NCBI RefSeq assembly: GCF_013318015.2
Contig: NZ_CP115841.1
Coordinates: 2,552,501-2,616,500 of the forward strand
Direction: 5' to 3'
Source of the DNA: Agrobacterium tumefaciens
GTDB lineage: Bacteria; Pseudomonadota; Alphaproteobacteria; Rhizobiales; Rhizobiaceae
Length of the DNA stretch: 64,000 nt
Part shown: positions 21,608-32,970 of the stretch, piece by piece
How positions within the stretch are numbered: position 1 is the stretch's first letter
How the letters are laid out: each line of letters opens with the position of its first letter
Translations under genes and position numbers: made by a program
The notes under the pieces: generated by a model
The model's database searches: none
Seen by the model: only the letters and a program-made list of their open reading frames with translations
Told to the model about the DNA's origin: nothing

Positions 21608-22624
21608 TTACTTCTGGGCGCTCAGGATCTTGAAGCGCGCGTTGCGGCATACCTCGGCGCTGGTGCGGAATTCCGCCGCCAGCACCGGCTCATAGGGCAT
21701 GCCGCGATTGGCGACCATCAGCAGCTTTCCACCGTTGCGAAGCGCGCCGGCAGCCGTCTTGATAAAGGCCTGACCGAGAGCGGGTTCTGCCGCCTGTCCT
21801 GCCGCGTGGAAAGGCGGGTTCATGATGATGAGGTCGTATTTTTCTTTCGGCGGCTCGTTTGCAAGGTCCTGCCAGAAGAAGCGCGCCGTCAGTCGCGGAT
21901 TGTTTTCAAGAAGATTGGTCTTGGCGAATTCGAGCGCGTTCCAGTCCGCTTCGAAAAGATCGATACGCGCCGTGCGCGGCGATTTTTCCGCCAGCATGAC
22001 CGAGAGATAACCCCAGCCTGCGCCGAAATCGGCGGCGTTGCCGTCGAAGTCGGTCGGCAGGCGCGACGCGAGCAGCTCCGAGCCATCGTCCACGCGGTCA
22101 TGCGAGAACATGCCGGGCATGGCGGTGAAACGGCCAGCAACCGTAACGGAATGTTGCGCGAGTTTCGACACGGCAGATGCAACGTCTTCCGGCCGTTTGA
22201 ACCAGAGGGCGACGCCGTGGTACTTCGGCGTCGATTCCGCCTCGATGCCAAGCTTTGCCAGCGTCTTGCGCAGCGTCAGAATGCCGTCTTCCTTCGATCC
22301 CGCCGCCACGATCAACCCACCCGCCTTAACGCGCGAGAGCGCTTCAGCGACGCGGTTTTCGTTCTCGCCGCGATGTTTGCCGCAAAGCAGCAACGCCGCA
22401 TCGTAGTCCTCGCCGGAAATATCCGGGGTGACCTCTGCGTTCTGCGCCTGAAGAGCCCGGTAAAGCGGTCGAAAATTCTGAACCGAGACGATGTCAGCGT
22501 TAAAACCGTCTAGCCGCGGGCCGGCTTCCGCTCCCAGAAACAGAACGCGCTCGCCCTCTTTCGGCAAGTCGAGCATCTCTGCGGCAAAGGGATGGAAAAG
22601 GGTTTTAACAGCATCACGGCTCAT
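21608..22624 (-). CDS. Class I SAM methyltransferase, RsmC-like (16S rRNA m2G type)
   Basis: A 338-aa protein with a degenerate N-terminal methyltransferase-like half and an active C-terminal half. The catalytic motif NPPFH (DLIIMNPPFH) identifies the RsmC/RlmG guanine-N2 methyltransferases. The SAM loop is ADFGAGWGYLSV. E. coli RsmC methylates G1207 of 16S rRNA; the target here is inferred. It lies downstream of pnp on the same strand but after a strong terminator. Confidence 0.82.
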   Translation of the reverse strand: MSRDAVKTLFHPFAAEMLDLPKEGERVLFLGAEAGPRLDGFNADIVSVQNFRPLYRALQAQNAEVTPDISGEDYDAALLLCGKHRGENENRVAEALSRVKAGGLIVAAGSKEDGILTLRKTLAKLGIEAESTPKYHGVALWFKRPEDVASAVSKLAQHSVTVAGRFTAMPGMFSHDRVDDGSELLASRLPTDFDGNAADFGAGWGYLSVMLAEKSPRTARIDLFEADWNALEFAKTNLLENNPRLTARFFWQDLANEPPKEKYDLIIMNPPFHAAGQAAEPALGQAFIKTAAGALRNGGKLLMVANRGMPYEPVLAAEFRTSAEVCRNARFKILSAQK

Positions 22625-22647
22625 TGGAGCGTCCTCAAGATGGAATA

Positions 22648-22676
22648 GAAAAAAGGCGCGGGCAAAACCCGCGCCT
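22648..22676 (-). terminator. Intrinsic terminator after pnp
   Basis: On the minus strand GGCGCGGG and CCCGCGCC form an 8-bp stem with a 5-base loop, followed by TTTTTT (plus-strand A-run 22649-22654). It ends the rimP-to-pnp operon 24 bases after the pnp stop. Confidence 0.9.
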
Positions 22677-22699
22677 CGATAGGGTCTGGCGAGGCTGCC

Positions 22700-24847
22700 T
22701 TACTCGGCAGCGGCTTCGCCATCTTCCTTCTTCTTGTCTGCGGCAACTTCCTTGCCGGTTGCCTGGTCGACAACCTTCATGGACAGGCGAACCTTGCCAC
22801 GCTCGTCGAAGCCCATAAGCTTGACCCAGACCTTGTCGCCTTCCTTGACGACGTCGGAGGTCTTGGCGACACGCTCGGAAGCGAGCTGCGAGATGTGAAC
22901 GAGGCCGTCGCGGGCGCCGAAGAAGTTGACGAAAGCGCCGAAGTCAGCGGTCTTGACGACCGTACCTTCGTAGATCTGGCCGACTTCCGGTTCTGCAACG
23001 ATCGAATGGATCCACTTGCGGGCCGCTTCGATTTCCTTGCCGGAAGCAGAAGCGATCTTGACGGTGCCGTCGTCTTCGATGTTGATCTTGGCGCCGGTCT
23101 TTTCGACGATTTCGCGGATGACCTTGCCGCCCGAACCGATGACTTCACGGATCTTGTCGACCGGAATGTTCATCACTTCGATGCGCGGTGCGAATTCGCC
23201 AAGCTGGCCGCGGCTCTCGGTGATGGCATTCGCCATTTCGCCGAGGATGTGCTTGCGGCCACCCTGTGCCTGCTCCAGAGCGATCTTCATGATCTCTTCG
23301 GTGATACCGGCGATCTTGATGTCCATCTGCAGCGAGGTGATGCCGTCGGCAGTACCTGCAACCTTGAAGTCCATGTCGCCGAGGTGATCTTCGTCACCCA
23401 GGATGTCGGAGAGAACCGCAAAGCGCTCGCCTTCGAGGATAAGGCCCATGGCGATACCGGCAACTGGCTTGGCCAGCGGTACGCCAGCGTCCATCAGTGC
23501 AAGCGAGGTGCCGCAAACCGTTGCCATCGACGAAGAGCCGTTGGACTCGGTGATTTCGGAAACGACGCGCAGCGTGTAGGGGAACTGTTCCGCAGTCGGC
23601 AGCATCGGACGGATAGCGCGCCATGCGAGCTTGCCGTGACCGATTTCGCGACGGCCCGGGGAACCCATACGGCCCGTTTCACCGACCGAGTAGGGCGGGA
23701 AGTTGTAATGCAGAAGGAAACGTTCCTTGTACATGCCGGTCAGGCTGTCGACATACTGTTCGTCTTCGCCGGTGCCGAGCGTCGCAACAACGATCGCCTG
23801 GGTTTCACCACGGGTGAACAGCGCCGAGCCGTGCGTACGCGGCAGGATGCCAACTTCCGAAACGATCGGACGAACGGTCGACAGGTCGCGGCCATCGATG
23901 CGGCTCTTGGTGTCGAGAACGTTCCAGCGAACGATCTTCGCCTGAAGGTGCTTGAAGACAGCGCCGATTTCTTCAGGGCTATACTTCGCTTCGCCTTCTT
24001 CCGGCAGGAAGTGAGCCTTGACCTTCGCCTTTACGGCGTCGACGGCAGCGTAACGGGCAGCCTTTTCGGTGATCTTGTAGGCGGTGCGCAGTTCGGTTTC
24101 GGCAAGGCCGAGCATTTCGTTTTCGAGCGCGGAGAAATCTTCCGGTTCGAATTCGCGCGGTTCCTTGGCGGCAACTTCAGCGAGCTTGATGATCGCGTCG
24201 ATAACCGGCTGGAAGCCGCGATGGCCGAACATGACGGCGCCGAGCATGACGTCTTCGTTGAGTTCCTTGGCTTCCGACTCCACCATCAGGACGGCGTCCT
24301 GCGTGCCGGCAACAACCAGATCCAGAACCGATTCATCCATCTCATCAAGATGCGGGTTCAGAACATATTCGCCGTTGATGTAACCAACGCGCGCGCCGCC
24401 GACCGGGCCCATGAAAGGGATGCCAGACAGTGTGAGCGCAGCGGATGCGGCAACCATCGACAGAACGTCCGGGTCATTTTCGAGGTCGTGCTGAATGACC
24501 GTTACGACAACCTGCGTGTCGTTCTTGTAGCCTTCAGGAAACAGCGGGCGGATCGGACGGTCGATCAGGCGGGAAACCAGCGTTTCCTTTTCCGACGGAC
24601 GGCCTTCGCGCTTGAAATAGCCACCGGGGATCTTGCCGGCTGCGTAGGTCTTTTCCTGGTAGTTCACGGTGAGCGGGAAGAAGTCCTGTCCCGGCTTCGG
24701 AGACTTTGCGGAAACCACCGTCGCAAGAACCATCGTCTCGCCGTAGGTTGCGATGACGGCGCCGTCAGCCTGACGGGCAACCTTGCCTGTCTCGAGCTTC
24801 AGCGGGCGGCCAGCCCATTCGATTTCCACGGAGTGTTTATTGAACAT
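22700..24847 (-). CDS. pnp: Polynucleotide phosphorylase
   Basis: A 715-aa 3'-5' exoribonuclease and degradosome component. Two RNase PH domains (about 1-220 and 310-545), a KH domain with [15 protein letters not shown] (about 560-615) and a C-terminal S1 domain (about 620-690, [21 protein letters not shown]) are in the standard order. The tail is Lys/Glu-rich. The start at 24847 gives [14 protein letters not shown], the usual N-terminus; the longer frame is leader. The gene is separated from rpsO by a terminator-like hairpin, so pnp probably also has its own promoter and leader (24848-25075). Confidence 0.97.
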   Translation of the reverse strand: MFNKHSVEIEWAGRPLKLETGKVARQADGAVIATYGETMVLATVVSAKSPKPGQDFFPLTVNYQEKTYAAGKIPGGYFKREGRPSEKETLVSRLIDRPIRPLFPEGYKNDTQVVVTVIQHDLENDPDVLSMVAASAALTLSGIPFMGPVGGARVGYINGEYVLNPHLDEMDESVLDLVVAGTQDAVLMVESEAKELNEDVMLGAVMFGHRGFQPVIDAIIKLAEVAAKEPREFEPEDFSALENEMLGLAETELRTAYKITEKAARYAAVDAVKAKVKAHFLPEEGEAKYSPEEIGAVFKHLQAKIVRWNVLDTKSRIDGRDLSTVRPIVSEVGILPRTHGSALFTRGETQAIVVATLGTGEDEQYVDSLTGMYKERFLLHYNFPPYSVGETGRMGSPGRREIGHGKLAWRAIRPMLPTAEQFPYTLRVVSEITESNGSSSMATVCGTSLALMDAGVPLAKPVAGIAMGLILEGERFAVLSDILGDEDHLGDMDFKVAGTADGITSLQMDIKIAGITEEIMKIALEQAQGGRKHILGEMANAITESRGQLGEFAPRIEVMNIPVDKIREVIGSGGKVIREIVEKTGAKINIEDDGTVKIASASGKEIEAARKWIHSIVAEPEVGQIYEGTVVKTADFGAFVNFFGARDGLVHISQLASERVAKTSDVVKEGDKVWVKLMGFDERGKVRLSMKVVDQATGKEVAADKKKEDGEAAAE

Positions 24848-25075
24848 ATCTTGTCCTTGTTTGTGTATGCCCGCCTTGCGAGGGGGCAACGAACGACGCA
24901 ATCACGGGCAAGACAGCCGGAGGCTTTCAAGTTGCAAGCATCCGGCAATCCTGCCCCATGACAGGTCTGCGGTTGAAAAGGCTGCACCGGCCCATCCGGG
25001 GCTGCCTTATCGTCCGGGGGCCACATCTATGGCGAACGCCCGGAAATTGAAGATGACCTTCAAAAGGCCAGATAT

Positions 25076-25109
25076 AAAAACCGGCGGGTATCGTTGCGAA
25101 ACCCGCCGG
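25076..25109 (-). terminator. Intrinsic terminator after rpsO
   Basis: On the minus strand CCGGCGGGT (25109-25101) pairs with ACCCGCCGG (25089-25081) across an 11-base loop, followed by TTTTTATAT. It sits 9 bases after the rpsO stop and partly separates rpsO from pnp. Confidence 0.85.
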
Positions 25110-25117
25110 ATAAGGTT

Positions 25118-25387
25118 TTAGCGGCGAATGCCGAGAGCACCGATCAGCTTGCTGTAACGGGCTTCGTCCTTCTTCTTCAGATAGTCGAGAAGCGAACGGC
25201 GGCTCGAAACCAGCGTCAGAAGGCCACGACGGGAGTGGTTGTCCTTCTTGTGGTCCTTGAAGTGACCGGTCAGGTTGTTGATCCGCTCGGTCAGAATAGC
25301 GACCTGAACTTCCGGAGAACCGGTGTCGCCTTCGTTCGTTGCATATTCCTTGATGAGGGCGGCTTTGCGCTCTGCAGTAATCGACAT
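25118..25387 (-). CDS. rpsO: 30S ribosomal protein S15
   Basis: An 89-aa protein matching S15 over its full length, with the family core [38 protein letters not shown] and C-terminal LIGALGIRR. It binds the central domain of 16S rRNA. The truB-rpsO-pnp order is widely conserved. Confidence 0.98.
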   Translation of the reverse strand: MSITAERKAALIKEYATNEGDTGSPEVQVAILTERINNLTGHFKDHKKDNHSRRGLLTLVSSRRSLLDYLKKKDEARYSKLIGALGIRR

Positions 25388-25550
25388 CGGACGATCCTTT
25401 CTATTTTAAGGAAAAATGGGACGCCTAGAGCCGGGATGTCGTCCAGCTCTGGCCATTCGGCAGCATAGGCAAAGCCCAAGCTGGCGCTGCCTATAAACTA
25501 TTCCGGGTACAATTGAAAGAGGCGATTGACGGCGCCCCTCAAGGCTCGTC

Positions 25551-26498
25551 TCAACCGAAAACGCGCTTCGGCCGGAATTCGCCCTCGCCGATCTCGCCGA
25601 TGGCAATGAGTTTGCCATGCGCAGTGGCATAGGCCTCCGGGTGATTGGCCGGCGCATCACGCCCGCGCAGCAGGATCGGATTGCCCATCTTCAACCGGTG
25701 TGCCTGATCATCATTGATGATGAGGTGGGGAAGGGATGAAAGCGCTTCCGCCGTGTCGATCAGAAAAGCATCGAGCGCTTCAAGCCGCTCGTCGCGGTCT
25801 TCGATGGCTTCGAGCGCCGTCAAGGTTTCGAGCGGTACCATCATGTCCTCGCCGAATGGCGCGACCATGGTACGGCGCAATTGCGAAATATGACCGAAAC
25901 AGCCGAGATCCCGGCCCATGTCGCGCGCAAGCGCCCGCACATAGGTACCTTTGCCGCATTCCACTTCGAAATGAGCGGTGTCAGCGTCGGGGCAGGCGAG
26001 CAGCGTCAGACGGTGAATTTCCACCTCGCGCGCGGGAATCTCCACCGTTTCGCCTTCACGCGCCAGATCATAGGCCCGCTCACCGGCAATCTTGATGGCG
26101 GAAAACTGCGGCGGCGTCTGCATGATCACGCCGGTATAATTGGGCAGAATATCGCGGATCGCCTGTTCGTCCGGGCGCTGGTCGGAGGAGTTGACAACCT
26201 CGCCTTCCAGATCGTCGGTTGCGCGTTCTTCACCCCAGGTGACGGTAAACTCGTAGATTTTCCGGCCGTCCATGACGTAAGGAACGGTCTTGGTGGCGTC
26301 ACCGAGTGCAATCGGCAACATGCCGGACGCCAAGGGGTCGAGTGTTCCGGCGTGACCTGCCTTCTGGGCGTTGAACAGCCATTTGATCTTGGAAACGGCT
26401 TCGGTTGAGCCGAAATCGAGCGGCTTGTCGAGAATGAGCCAGCCCGAAATCGGGCGGCCCTTGGGTTTGCGGTTCTGCTGTTTGCGTGGTTTGGACAT
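25551..26498 (-). CDS. truB: tRNA pseudouridine(55) synthase
   Basis: A 315-aa pseudouridine synthase. The catalytic Asp lies in [19 protein letters not shown] (motif II). The N-terminal [17 protein letters not shown] and the [12 protein letters not shown] segment are typical of TruB. It modifies U55 in the T loop of tRNAs. It starts 3 bases after rbfA's stop, inside the rimP operon. Confidence 0.97.
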   Translation of the reverse strand: MSKPRKQQNRKPKGRPISGWLILDKPLDFGSTEAVSKIKWLFNAQKAGHAGTLDPLASGMLPIALGDATKTVPYVMDGRKIYEFTVTWGEERATDDLEGEVVNSSDQRPDEQAIRDILPNYTGVIMQTPPQFSAIKIAGERAYDLAREGETVEIPAREVEIHRLTLLACPDADTAHFEVECGKGTYVRALARDMGRDLGCFGHISQLRRTMVAPFGEDMMVPLETLTALEAIEDRDERLEALDAFLIDTAEALSSLPHLIINDDQAHRLKMGNPILLRGRDAPANHPEAYATAHGKLIAIGEIGEGEFRPKRVFG

Positions 26499-26501
26499 GC
26501 T

Positions 26502-26918
26502 TCAGTTCTGTTCGTCGTCTTTTTCGTTCGAAGGTCCCAGATCGCGCTGCACCTCCGGTGACCGCAGGAGTGCGTCGATCTTCTGGTAGTTGTCGAAACT
26601 CGTATCGTCGCGGAAACGCAGTTCCGGCATGTACTTCATCTGCCGCAGCTGCGGGCCGAGGCGGCCGCGCATGAACTTGGCATGGCGGTTGAGCGCCGTG
26701 ATGATGTCGGTGTGATCGGCAACGCCAAGCGGCGTCACGTAAGCGGTCGCGATCTTGAGATCGGGTGACATGCGCACTTCCGAGATGGAAATGACGGTGC
26801 CTTCGATCAGATCGTCGCGGACTTCGCCGCGCTGGAGAATCTGGGTCAGTGCGGCGCGCACCTGTTCGCCAACACGCAGCATGCGTTGCGAAGGGGCCGA
26901 TGATGTAGCTTTTGCCAT
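26502..26918 (-). CDS. rbfA: Ribosome-binding factor A
   Basis: A 138-aa KH-like protein required for late 16S rRNA/30S maturation. The segments [38 protein letters not shown] and [21 protein letters not shown] are diagnostic. It lies between infB and truB as in most bacteria; the C-terminal ~15 residues are acidic. Confidence 0.96.
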   Translation of the reverse strand: MAKATSSAPSQRMLRVGEQVRAALTQILQRGEVRDDLIEGTVISISEVRMSPDLKIATAYVTPLGVADHTDIITALNRHAKFMRGRLGPQLRQMKYMPELRFRDDTSFDNYQKIDALLRSPEVQRDLGPSNEKDDEQN

Positions 26919-26993
26919 GGGTAATGCCTCAAACGGAGCGAGCGCCGGTGAAGCCGGCGCCCGACAGAAAAGTCCTGTTTTGCGGCGAGACGC

Positions 26994-29741
26994 TTAGAGC
27001 GTTCTCGTGATGTGTTCGACGCGGAAGCACTCGATGGTGTCGCCGGCGCGAATGTCTTCGTAATTCTCGAAGGCCATACCGCACTCCTGACCAACAGGCA
27101 CTTCGTTGACTTCGTCCTTGAAGCGCTTGAGGGTCTTGAGCTTGCCTTCGTGGATAACGACGTTGTCGCGCACCAGACGCACACCCGCACCACGTTCCAC
27201 CTTGCCCTCGACGACGCGGCAACCCGCGACCTTACCGACCTTGGTGATGTTGAACACCTCGAGAATTTCGGCATTGCCGAGGAAGGTCTCGCGACGTTCC
27301 GGCGAAAGCAGACCCGACATCGCCGCTTTCACGTCATCCACCAGATCGTAGATGATGTTGTAGTAGCGGATTTCGATACCGGCGCGTTCGGACGCCGTAC
27401 GTGCCTGTGCGTTGGCGCGAACGTTGAAGCCGATGATCGCGGCGTTCGATGCCTCGGCAAGCGAGATATCTGATTCCGTGATGGCACCAGCACCAGAGTG
27501 CACGACACGAGCGCGGACTTCGTCTGTGCCGAGCTTGTCGAGCGAAGCGATAATGGCTTCGACCGAACCTTGCACGTCCGCCTTGATGACCAGCGGGAAT
27601 TCCTTCAATCCCGAAGTCTGCAACTGGCTCATCATCTGTTCCAGCGAGCCGCGCTGACCGGTCTGACGGGCAACAGCCTTGTCGCGAGCCAGACGCTGGC
27701 GGTATTCGGAGATCTCGCGAGCACGACCTTCGTTTTCGACAACCGCAAAACGGTCACCGGCCGACGGCGTACCGGAAAGGCCGAGGATTTCGACCGGCAT
27801 GGCCGGACCGGCTTCCTTCACGTGGTCGCCCTTGTCGTTGACGAGCGCGCGCACACGGCCCCACTGATCGCCGGCAACGATGATCTGGCCGGGCTTCAGT
27901 GTACCCTTCTGCACGAGAACGGTCGCGACGGCACCACGTCCACGGTCCAGCTCGGCTTCGATGACCGTGCCTTCCGCAGTGCGGCTTGGATCCGCCTTGA
28001 GATCGAGGATTTCTGCCTGAAGCAGGATCGCTTCGAGCAGCTTGTCGAGGTTGAGCTTGTTCTTGGCCGACACTTCGACATCAAGAACTTCACCACCCAT
28101 CGATTCCACGAACACTTCGTGCTGCAGCAGCTGCTGGCGAACCTTTTCAGGGTTTGCCTCGTGCTTGTCGATCTTGTTGATCGCAACGACGATCGGAACA
28201 CCGGCCGCCTTCGCATGGTTGATCGACTCGATCGTCTGCGGCATCACGCTGTCGTCGGCTGCAACAACCAGCACAGCGATGTCGGTTGCCTGCGCACCAC
28301 GGGCACGCATTGCCGTAAAGGCGGCGTGGCCGGGGGTGTCGATGAAGGTGATCTTCTGACCGTTCTTTTCGACCTGATACGCGCCGATATGCTGGGTGAT
28401 GCCACCGGCCTCGCCAGCAACGACATTCGCCTGACGGATAGCGTCGAGCAGCGAGGTCTTGCCGTGGTCGACGTGGCCCATGATGGTCACGACCGGCGGA
28501 CGGGAAACCATCTCGCCTTCATCGTCAGCCTTGTTGAAGAGACCCTCTTCAACGTCGGATTCGGAAACGCGCTTGACCGTATGGCCGAATTCGACCGCGA
28601 TCAGTTCCGCCAGATCGGCGTCGATCACGTCGCCCGGCTTCAGCATCTGGCCTTCCTTCATCAGGAACTTGATGACGTCAACGGCGCGCTCGGACATACG
28701 CTGCGACAGTTCCTGAATGGTGATGGTTTCCGGCAGGATGACTTCGCGCAGAACCTTTTCGCGGGTTTCCTGCATCTGGCTGCGACGGAATTTCTCCTGG
28801 CGGCGGCGCATGGATGCCATGGAGCGGCCACGCGGCGTACCATCTTCTTCCAGATTGGCGGCGGTCACGGTCAGCTTGCCACGACGGCGCTCTTCTTCGG
28901 TCTTCAGGCGGGCTGCAGGCTTGGCCGGAACCGGAGCCACGACCTTGCCACGAGCCGGAAGGCTGCTGCCACGACGGACTGCGCCGCGATCGTCCTCGTC
29001 GTCGCCACCGGTGCGGCGTCCGCGGGGAGCGGCGGCATCGGGCGTGGCGGGAGCGGAACGGGGAGCAACAGGCTGGGGACGGGCGTCAGCGCGTGGCGCC
29101 GGCGCAGCGGCCGCAGCCGGCTTTTCGCCGGACAGATCGGATTTCGCTTCCGTAACAGGCTGGCTCGCAGCGATCTTTGCCGCAGCAGCCTCTTCGGCAG
29201 CGCGGTTTTCGGCTTCGATCTTTTCAGCGGCGATGCGTTGTTCTTCTTCCACCTTGCGGCGGGCTTCGTCTTCGGCGCGCTGCTTGGCTTCGATAACATC
29301 GCGAGCCTGCGCTTCTATCAGCGCACGGCGGCGGGCTTCCATCTCGCCTGCGGACAGGTCGTGCAGAACGTTGCCGCGCGGACGGTCAGGCTGACGCTGC
29401 TGCGGTGCGGACGAGCCGGGGCGCTGCTGCGAATGGGAAGAACCCGGACGCTGCTGTTGGTTGCTCGGCTGTTGAATGCGTTGCTGTGGGGCCTGCGGAC
29501 GCGGTGCCGAAGGGGCAGGCGCTGCCGGCTTCGGCGCCGGAGCTGCCGCCACGACAGGCTGAACCGGCTTCTCGTCTTCGGGACGCAGGGGGCGGCGCTT
29601 GCGTGTTTCCACGACAACCGCGTTGGTGCGACCTCGACCCATGTCCTGCCGCACGGTGCCCTGATTCATCCCGCCCGGTTTCAGGGTAAGAGTCTTCTTG
29701 GCCGGCGCATTGAGTGTCTTGTCGTCGTTGTTGTCGGTCAT
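26994..29741 (-). CDS. infB: Translation initiation factor IF-2
   Basis: A 915-aa GTPase that places initiator tRNA on the 30S subunit. The N-terminal ~330 residues are low-complexity, rich in Ala, Pro, Gln, Glu and Arg, as in other alphaproteobacteria. The GTPase domain begins near 415 with [10 protein letters not shown] (G1), followed by DTPGHAAF (G3) and NKIDK (G4). Domains II-IV and the fMet-tRNA binding C2 domain follow. Gene order nusA-ylxR-infB-rbfA is conserved. Its opposite strand is open for long distances, a coding-bias artefact. Confidence 0.97.
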   Translation of the reverse strand: MTDNNDDKTLNAPAKKTLTLKPGGMNQGTVRQDMGRGRTNAVVVETRKRRPLRPEDEKPVQPVVAAAPAPKPAAPAPSAPRPQAPQQRIQQPSNQQQRPGSSHSQQRPGSSAPQQRQPDRPRGNVLHDLSAGEMEARRRALIEAQARDVIEAKQRAEDEARRKVEEEQRIAAEKIEAENRAAEEAAAAKIAASQPVTEAKSDLSGEKPAAAAAPAPRADARPQPVAPRSAPATPDAAAPRGRRTGGDDEDDRGAVRRGSSLPARGKVVAPVPAKPAARLKTEEERRRGKLTVTAANLEEDGTPRGRSMASMRRRQEKFRRSQMQETREKVLREVILPETITIQELSQRMSERAVDVIKFLMKEGQMLKPGDVIDADLAELIAVEFGHTVKRVSESDVEEGLFNKADDEGEMVSRPPVVTIMGHVDHGKTSLLDAIRQANVVAGEAGGITQHIGAYQVEKNGQKITFIDTPGHAAFTAMRARGAQATDIAVLVVAADDSVMPQTIESINHAKAAGVPIVVAINKIDKHEANPEKVRQQLLQHEVFVESMGGEVLDVEVSAKNKLNLDKLLEAILLQAEILDLKADPSRTAEGTVIEAELDRGRGAVATVLVQKGTLKPGQIIVAGDQWGRVRALVNDKGDHVKEAGPAMPVEILGLSGTPSAGDRFAVVENEGRAREISEYRQRLARDKAVARQTGQRGSLEQMMSQLQTSGLKEFPLVIKADVQGSVEAIIASLDKLGTDEVRARVVHSGAGAITESDISLAEASNAAIIGFNVRANAQARTASERAGIEIRYYNIIYDLVDDVKAAMSGLLSPERRETFLGNAEILEVFNITKVGKVAGCRVVEGKVERGAGVRLVRDNVVIHEGKLKTLKRFKDEVNEVPVGQECGMAFENYEDIRAGDTIECFRVEHITRTL

Positions 29742-29843
29742 TCCGTTCCCGTTCCTACGGACGAGAACCGGATGACATCCATCAGGTCTCGTCGTTCAAT
29801 TGCTGCATCGGAACGCGGCGGCCGTTCATGTTTGGCAACCGCG

Positions 29844-30545
29844 TCATTGTACTGTCCGGGCAGCGTCGCGTTCCGCCTCAGGCTGACCGCCAAGGCGGTA
29901 CTGCTTAAGCATCTTTGCGCGCTTCACTACACCCTCACCCGCCTGCCCCGCAAGCGCGCAAGCATGGATAAAAGCATTCTGGCCCATCAACTCGTCCATT
30001 TCGGCTTCGCTAAAGAGCCGGAAGGACGGAATTTCATTGCCGGCATCGCTGCCGAGCTCCCAGGCCTTGCGGGCCTGGTCCAGTTTTCGCACGCCGTCTG
30101 CCGCGGCATCGGTTGCGTGGAACACGGCAATCGCATTCCCCGAACGGACGGCGGCATCGACTTTCGTCGCGCCGCTGATGAACTGACCCGCCTTGCGCGC
30201 CATGTTCATCATTCCGGCAAGCTGCTGCGACATCAGCCGGTCGAGAAGAGCGAGAAGCTCCGGCCCGGCCTTGACGTCGCGTTTGAGTGCCCGTGCGAAG
30301 ATCTTCTTCGCGATGGCTTTCTCTATCAGGGCGCGCTCCGGCTTTACCCAGCATCCGCGCCCCGGCAATTGGCGTTTCAGGTCCGGAACGACGTTGCCGT
30401 CCGGCCCTGCGACGAAGCGGATCAACTCGTCTGGAGATCCGCTCTGCCTTGTCACAATGCACATACGTCCATTGACGTTGCCTTCCAGCCGCCCGTCCTC
30501 ATCGGTTTCGGGCAGCTCGTCCGGCTCATGCACCTGCGATGTCAT
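29844..30545 (-). CDS. YlxR-like (DUF448) protein fused to an L7Ae-like domain
   Basis: A 233-aa protein. Residues about 26-105 are a YlxR/DUF448 domain (RMCIVTRQSGSPDELIRFV and LPGRGCWVKPERALIEKA). Residues about 115-210 resemble a small L7Ae/L30e RNA-binding domain (MNMARKAGQFISGATKV, NAIAVFHATDAAADG). YlxR is linked to RNase P and nusA-infB operon control in other bacteria. It overlaps nusA by ATGA and precedes infB by 102 bases. Confidence 0.88.
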   Translation of the reverse strand: MTSQVHEPDELPETDEDGRLEGNVNGRMCIVTRQSGSPDELIRFVAGPDGNVVPDLKRQLPGRGCWVKPERALIEKAIAKKIFARALKRDVKAGPELLALLDRLMSQQLAGMMNMARKAGQFISGATKVDAAVRSGNAIAVFHATDAAADGVRKLDQARKAWELGSDAGNEIPSFRLFSEAEMDELMGQNAFIHACALAGQAGEGVVKRAKMLKQYRLGGQPEAERDAARTVQ

Positions 30546-32158
30546 TCCTGTTCGGCGGTATCCGCCTCCTCAGTAGCTTCCGCATCGACTTCCTCTTCGG
30601 AAGCCAGATCCTCAGCCGTGATCCAGCCTGCCAGAAGACGGGCCTGCACAACCATGTTCTCAGCTTCGACGCGCGATACGTCGAGCTTGGAGAAGATGCC
30701 TTCGAACTTCTTCGTCTCGCCGTCCTTGCGTTCGCTCCAGCCGACCAGATCGTCTGCGGCGCAACCGGCAAAGTCCTCGATGGTCTTGATACCGTCTTCA
30801 CCAAGGGCAACCATCATCTGCGAGGTCAGGCCTTCGATCTGTCGCAGCTCGTCGGCAACGCCGAGTTCCTTGCGCTTGGCGTCCATTTCGGCTTCCAGGC
30901 GTTCCAGATATTCGCGGGCGCGGGTCTGGATTTCATCGGCGGTGTCATCGTCGAAGCCGTCGATCGAGGAAATTTCTCCGAGATCGACATACGCAAGTTC
31001 TTCAACCTGCGCGAAGCCTTCGGAAGCCAGAACCTGACCAACCATCTCGTCAACGTCGAGGGCGTCCATGAAGAGTGCCGTGCGCTCGTTGAATTCCTTC
31101 TGGCGACGCTCGGATTCTTCCTGCTCCGTCATTATGTCGATATCCCAGCCGGTCAGCTGCGATGCCAGACGTACGTTCTGGCCGCGGCGGCCGATGGCGA
31201 GCGAAAGCTGCTCGTCGGGAACCACAACTTCGATGCGTTCGGATTCTTCGTCCAGAACGACCTTGGCCACTTCGGCGGGCTGCAGGGCGTTGACGATGAA
31301 GGATGCCGGCTCCTGGCTCCACGGAATGATGTCGATCTTTTCGCCCTGCAATTCGCCGACAACGGCCTGAACGCGCGAACCGCGCATACCGACGCAGGCG
31401 CCGACCGGATCGATCGACGAGTCGTTCGAGATGACGGCGATTTTGGCGCGGGAACCGGGGTCACGGGCAACCGACTTGATCTGGATGATGCCGTCGTAGA
31501 TTTCAGGAACTTCCATGGTGAACAGCTTCACCATGAACTGCGGATGTGTACGCGACAGGAAAATCTGCGGGCCACGCTGCTCGCGGCGAACGTCGTAGAC
31601 GTAGGCGCGGACACGGTCGCCATAACGCATGTTTTCCCGCGGAATCATCTCGTCGCGACGGATGATGCCTTCGCCACGGCCCAGATCGACGATGACATTG
31701 CCGTATTCAACGCGCTTGACGGTGCCGTTGACGATTTCGCCGATGCGATCCTTGAACTCGTCATACTGACGGTCGCGTTCTGCTTCGCGCACCTTCTGAA
31801 CGATGACCTGCTTGGCGGACTGTGCGGCGATACGGCCGAAATCCATCGGCGGCAGCGGATCGGCGATGAAATCGCCGAGCTTGGCGTCCGGGTTGCGGTC
31901 GCGGGCAAGTTCGAGCGGAATCTGGGTCGAATAGTCTTCGGCCGTCTCTACCACTTCCAGAAGACGCTGCAGGCGGATTTCGCCGGTCTTGGAGTTGATG
32001 TCGGCGCGAATGTTGGTTTCCGAACCATAGCGCGAGCGGGCGGCTTTCTGGATAGCGTCGGCCATTGCGGCAAGCACGATTTCGCGGTCGATGACCTTTT
32101 CGCGCGCCACAGCATCGGCGATCTGCAGAAGCTCAAGCCGGTTAGCACTCACTGCCAT
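30542..32158 (-). CDS. nusA: Transcription termination/antitermination protein NusA
   Basis: A 538-aa elongation factor. N-terminal polymerase-binding domain (1-130), S1 domain (about 135-200, [19 protein letters not shown]), two KH domains (about 200-345, including [19 protein letters not shown] and [16 protein letters not shown]) and C-terminal acidic helix-hairpin-helix repeats are seen. The start is set at ATG 32158 ([12 protein letters not shown]); the upstream extension is unlike NusA. It is the second gene of the rimP operon. Confidence 0.97.
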   Translation of the reverse strand: MAVSANRLELLQIADAVAREKVIDREIVLAAMADAIQKAARSRYGSETNIRADINSKTGEIRLQRLLEVVETAEDYSTQIPLELARDRNPDAKLGDFIADPLPPMDFGRIAAQSAKQVIVQKVREAERDRQYDEFKDRIGEIVNGTVKRVEYGNVIVDLGRGEGIIRRDEMIPRENMRYGDRVRAYVYDVRREQRGPQIFLSRTHPQFMVKLFTMEVPEIYDGIIQIKSVARDPGSRAKIAVISNDSSIDPVGACVGMRGSRVQAVVGELQGEKIDIIPWSQEPASFIVNALQPAEVAKVVLDEESERIEVVVPDEQLSLAIGRRGQNVRLASQLTGWDIDIMTEQEESERRQKEFNERTALFMDALDVDEMVGQVLASEGFAQVEELAYVDLGEISSIDGFDDDTADEIQTRAREYLERLEAEMDAKRKELGVADELRQIEGLTSQMMVALGEDGIKTIEDFAGCAADDLVGWSERKDGETKKFEGIFSKLDVSRVEAENMVVQARLLAGWITAEDLASEEEVDAEATEEADTAEQE

Positions 32159-32222
32159 TTTTTTGTCTCCGTAAGTCGCATAATTGCGGGGATCACCCGT
32201 TTTCCGGGCTTTTACGTTGGAA

Positions 32223-32819
32223 TTAGTCTTCGTCTGCTTCGTTTTCGTCGTTCTGGTTTGCGGCGGCGGCCTTTGCCGCCTTGTCTGCCCGCAGCGCATC
32301 ACGAATAAGGTCGTCCGTCAGAATGAGCTTCGCATCGGAAAGCGCGCTGAACGGAATGGTGACTGTCGGTTCGTCGCCATAGGCGATCTGGTCGCGTTCC
32401 AGCTTGAAGCCGTCCGCATCCACCTCGACGATCTTGCCGCGAAACCGCTTGCGGTTTTCGACCAGAATGGAGGTTTCGGCCTTCACCAGATGGCCCTGCC
32501 AACGGGTGAAATCCGACTTGCGAACCATCGGCCGGTCGATGCCGGGCGAGGAAACTTCGAGATGATACGCCTTATCGACCGGATCTTCCACATCAAGAAC
32601 CGGTGAAATCGCCATTGACACGGCTTCGCAGCCCTCGACGGTCATGGTGCCGTCTTCCCGCTCGGCCATCACCTGCAGGGTCATGCCGTTCTGGTTGGAG
32701 AGCCGCACGCGCACCAGAAGATATCCCATGCCCGTCAAAACAGGCTCGATGATTTCGGCGATGCGCTGGTCGATTCCCGTTTCGGTTATCAGTCGCGGTT
32801 CATGTACGGTGTCTGCCAT
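32223..32819 (-). CDS. rimP: Ribosome maturation factor RimP
   Basis: A 198-aa protein needed for 30S maturation. The family signature [13 protein letters not shown] and the preceding [19 protein letters not shown] are clear. The C-terminal SH3-like domain includes [16 protein letters not shown]. The tail is Ala/Asp/Glu-rich. It is the first gene of the rimP-nusA-ylxR-infB-rbfA-truB-rpsO-pnp operon; a promoter and hairpin-terminator precede it. Confidence 0.96.
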   Translation of the reverse strand: MADTVHEPRLITETGIDQRIAEIIEPVLTGMGYLLVRVRLSNQNGMTLQVMAEREDGTMTVEGCEAVSMAISPVLDVEDPVDKAYHLEVSSPGIDRPMVRKSDFTRWQGHLVKAETSILVENRKRFRGKIVEVDADGFKLERDQIAYGDEPTVTIPFSALSDAKLILTDDLIRDALRADKAAKAAAANQNDENEADED

Positions 32820-32881
32820 CTGGCCTTCCGGTCTTTAGATTTTCACCGGGCGCTCAGCCCGTGGTTTCCGGTTCGCCTAAC

Positions 32882-32911
32882 GAAAAAGAGCGGAGCCTTG
32901 CGGCCCCACTC
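32882..32911 (-). terminator. Terminator-like hairpin in the rimP-nusA operon leader
   Basis: On the minus strand GAGTGGGGCC, a GCAA tetraloop and GGCTCCGCTC (32911-32888) form a 10-bp stem with two wobbles, followed by TTTTT. It lies between the candidate promoter (-10 at 32947-32942) and the rimP start at 32819. It could attenuate transcription of the whole nusA operon. Confidence 0.8.
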
Positions 32912-32941
32912 TTCATCAAGCGATCAAGAATTTCAAAGGTC

Positions 32942-32970
32942 ATATAGACCCATCAGGGCAGGATTGCAAG
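32942..32970 (-). promoter_or_regulatory. Sigma-70-type promoter for the rimP-nusA-infB operon
   Basis: On the minus strand CTTGCA (-35, 32970-32965) and CTATAT (-10, 32947-32942) are separated by exactly 17 bases, one position off the rhizobial consensus CTTGAC-N17-CTATAT. Predicted transcription start is near 32934, about 20 bases before the leader hairpin. Confidence 0.75.

Noticed and set aside
22895..24961. 688-codon open frame on the plus strand opposite pnp
   Set aside because: Fully antisense to polynucleotide phosphorylase and without any family resemblance; codon-bias shadow.
27498..31037. 1179-codon open frame on the plus strand opposite infB, ylxR and nusA
   Set aside because: It lies entirely antisense to three certain genes, has low-complexity composition and no recognisable domain; it is a product of high GC at third codon positions.
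30539..32308. 589-codon plus-strand frame opposite nusA
   Set aside because: Antisense shadow of NusA, no start context and no domain.
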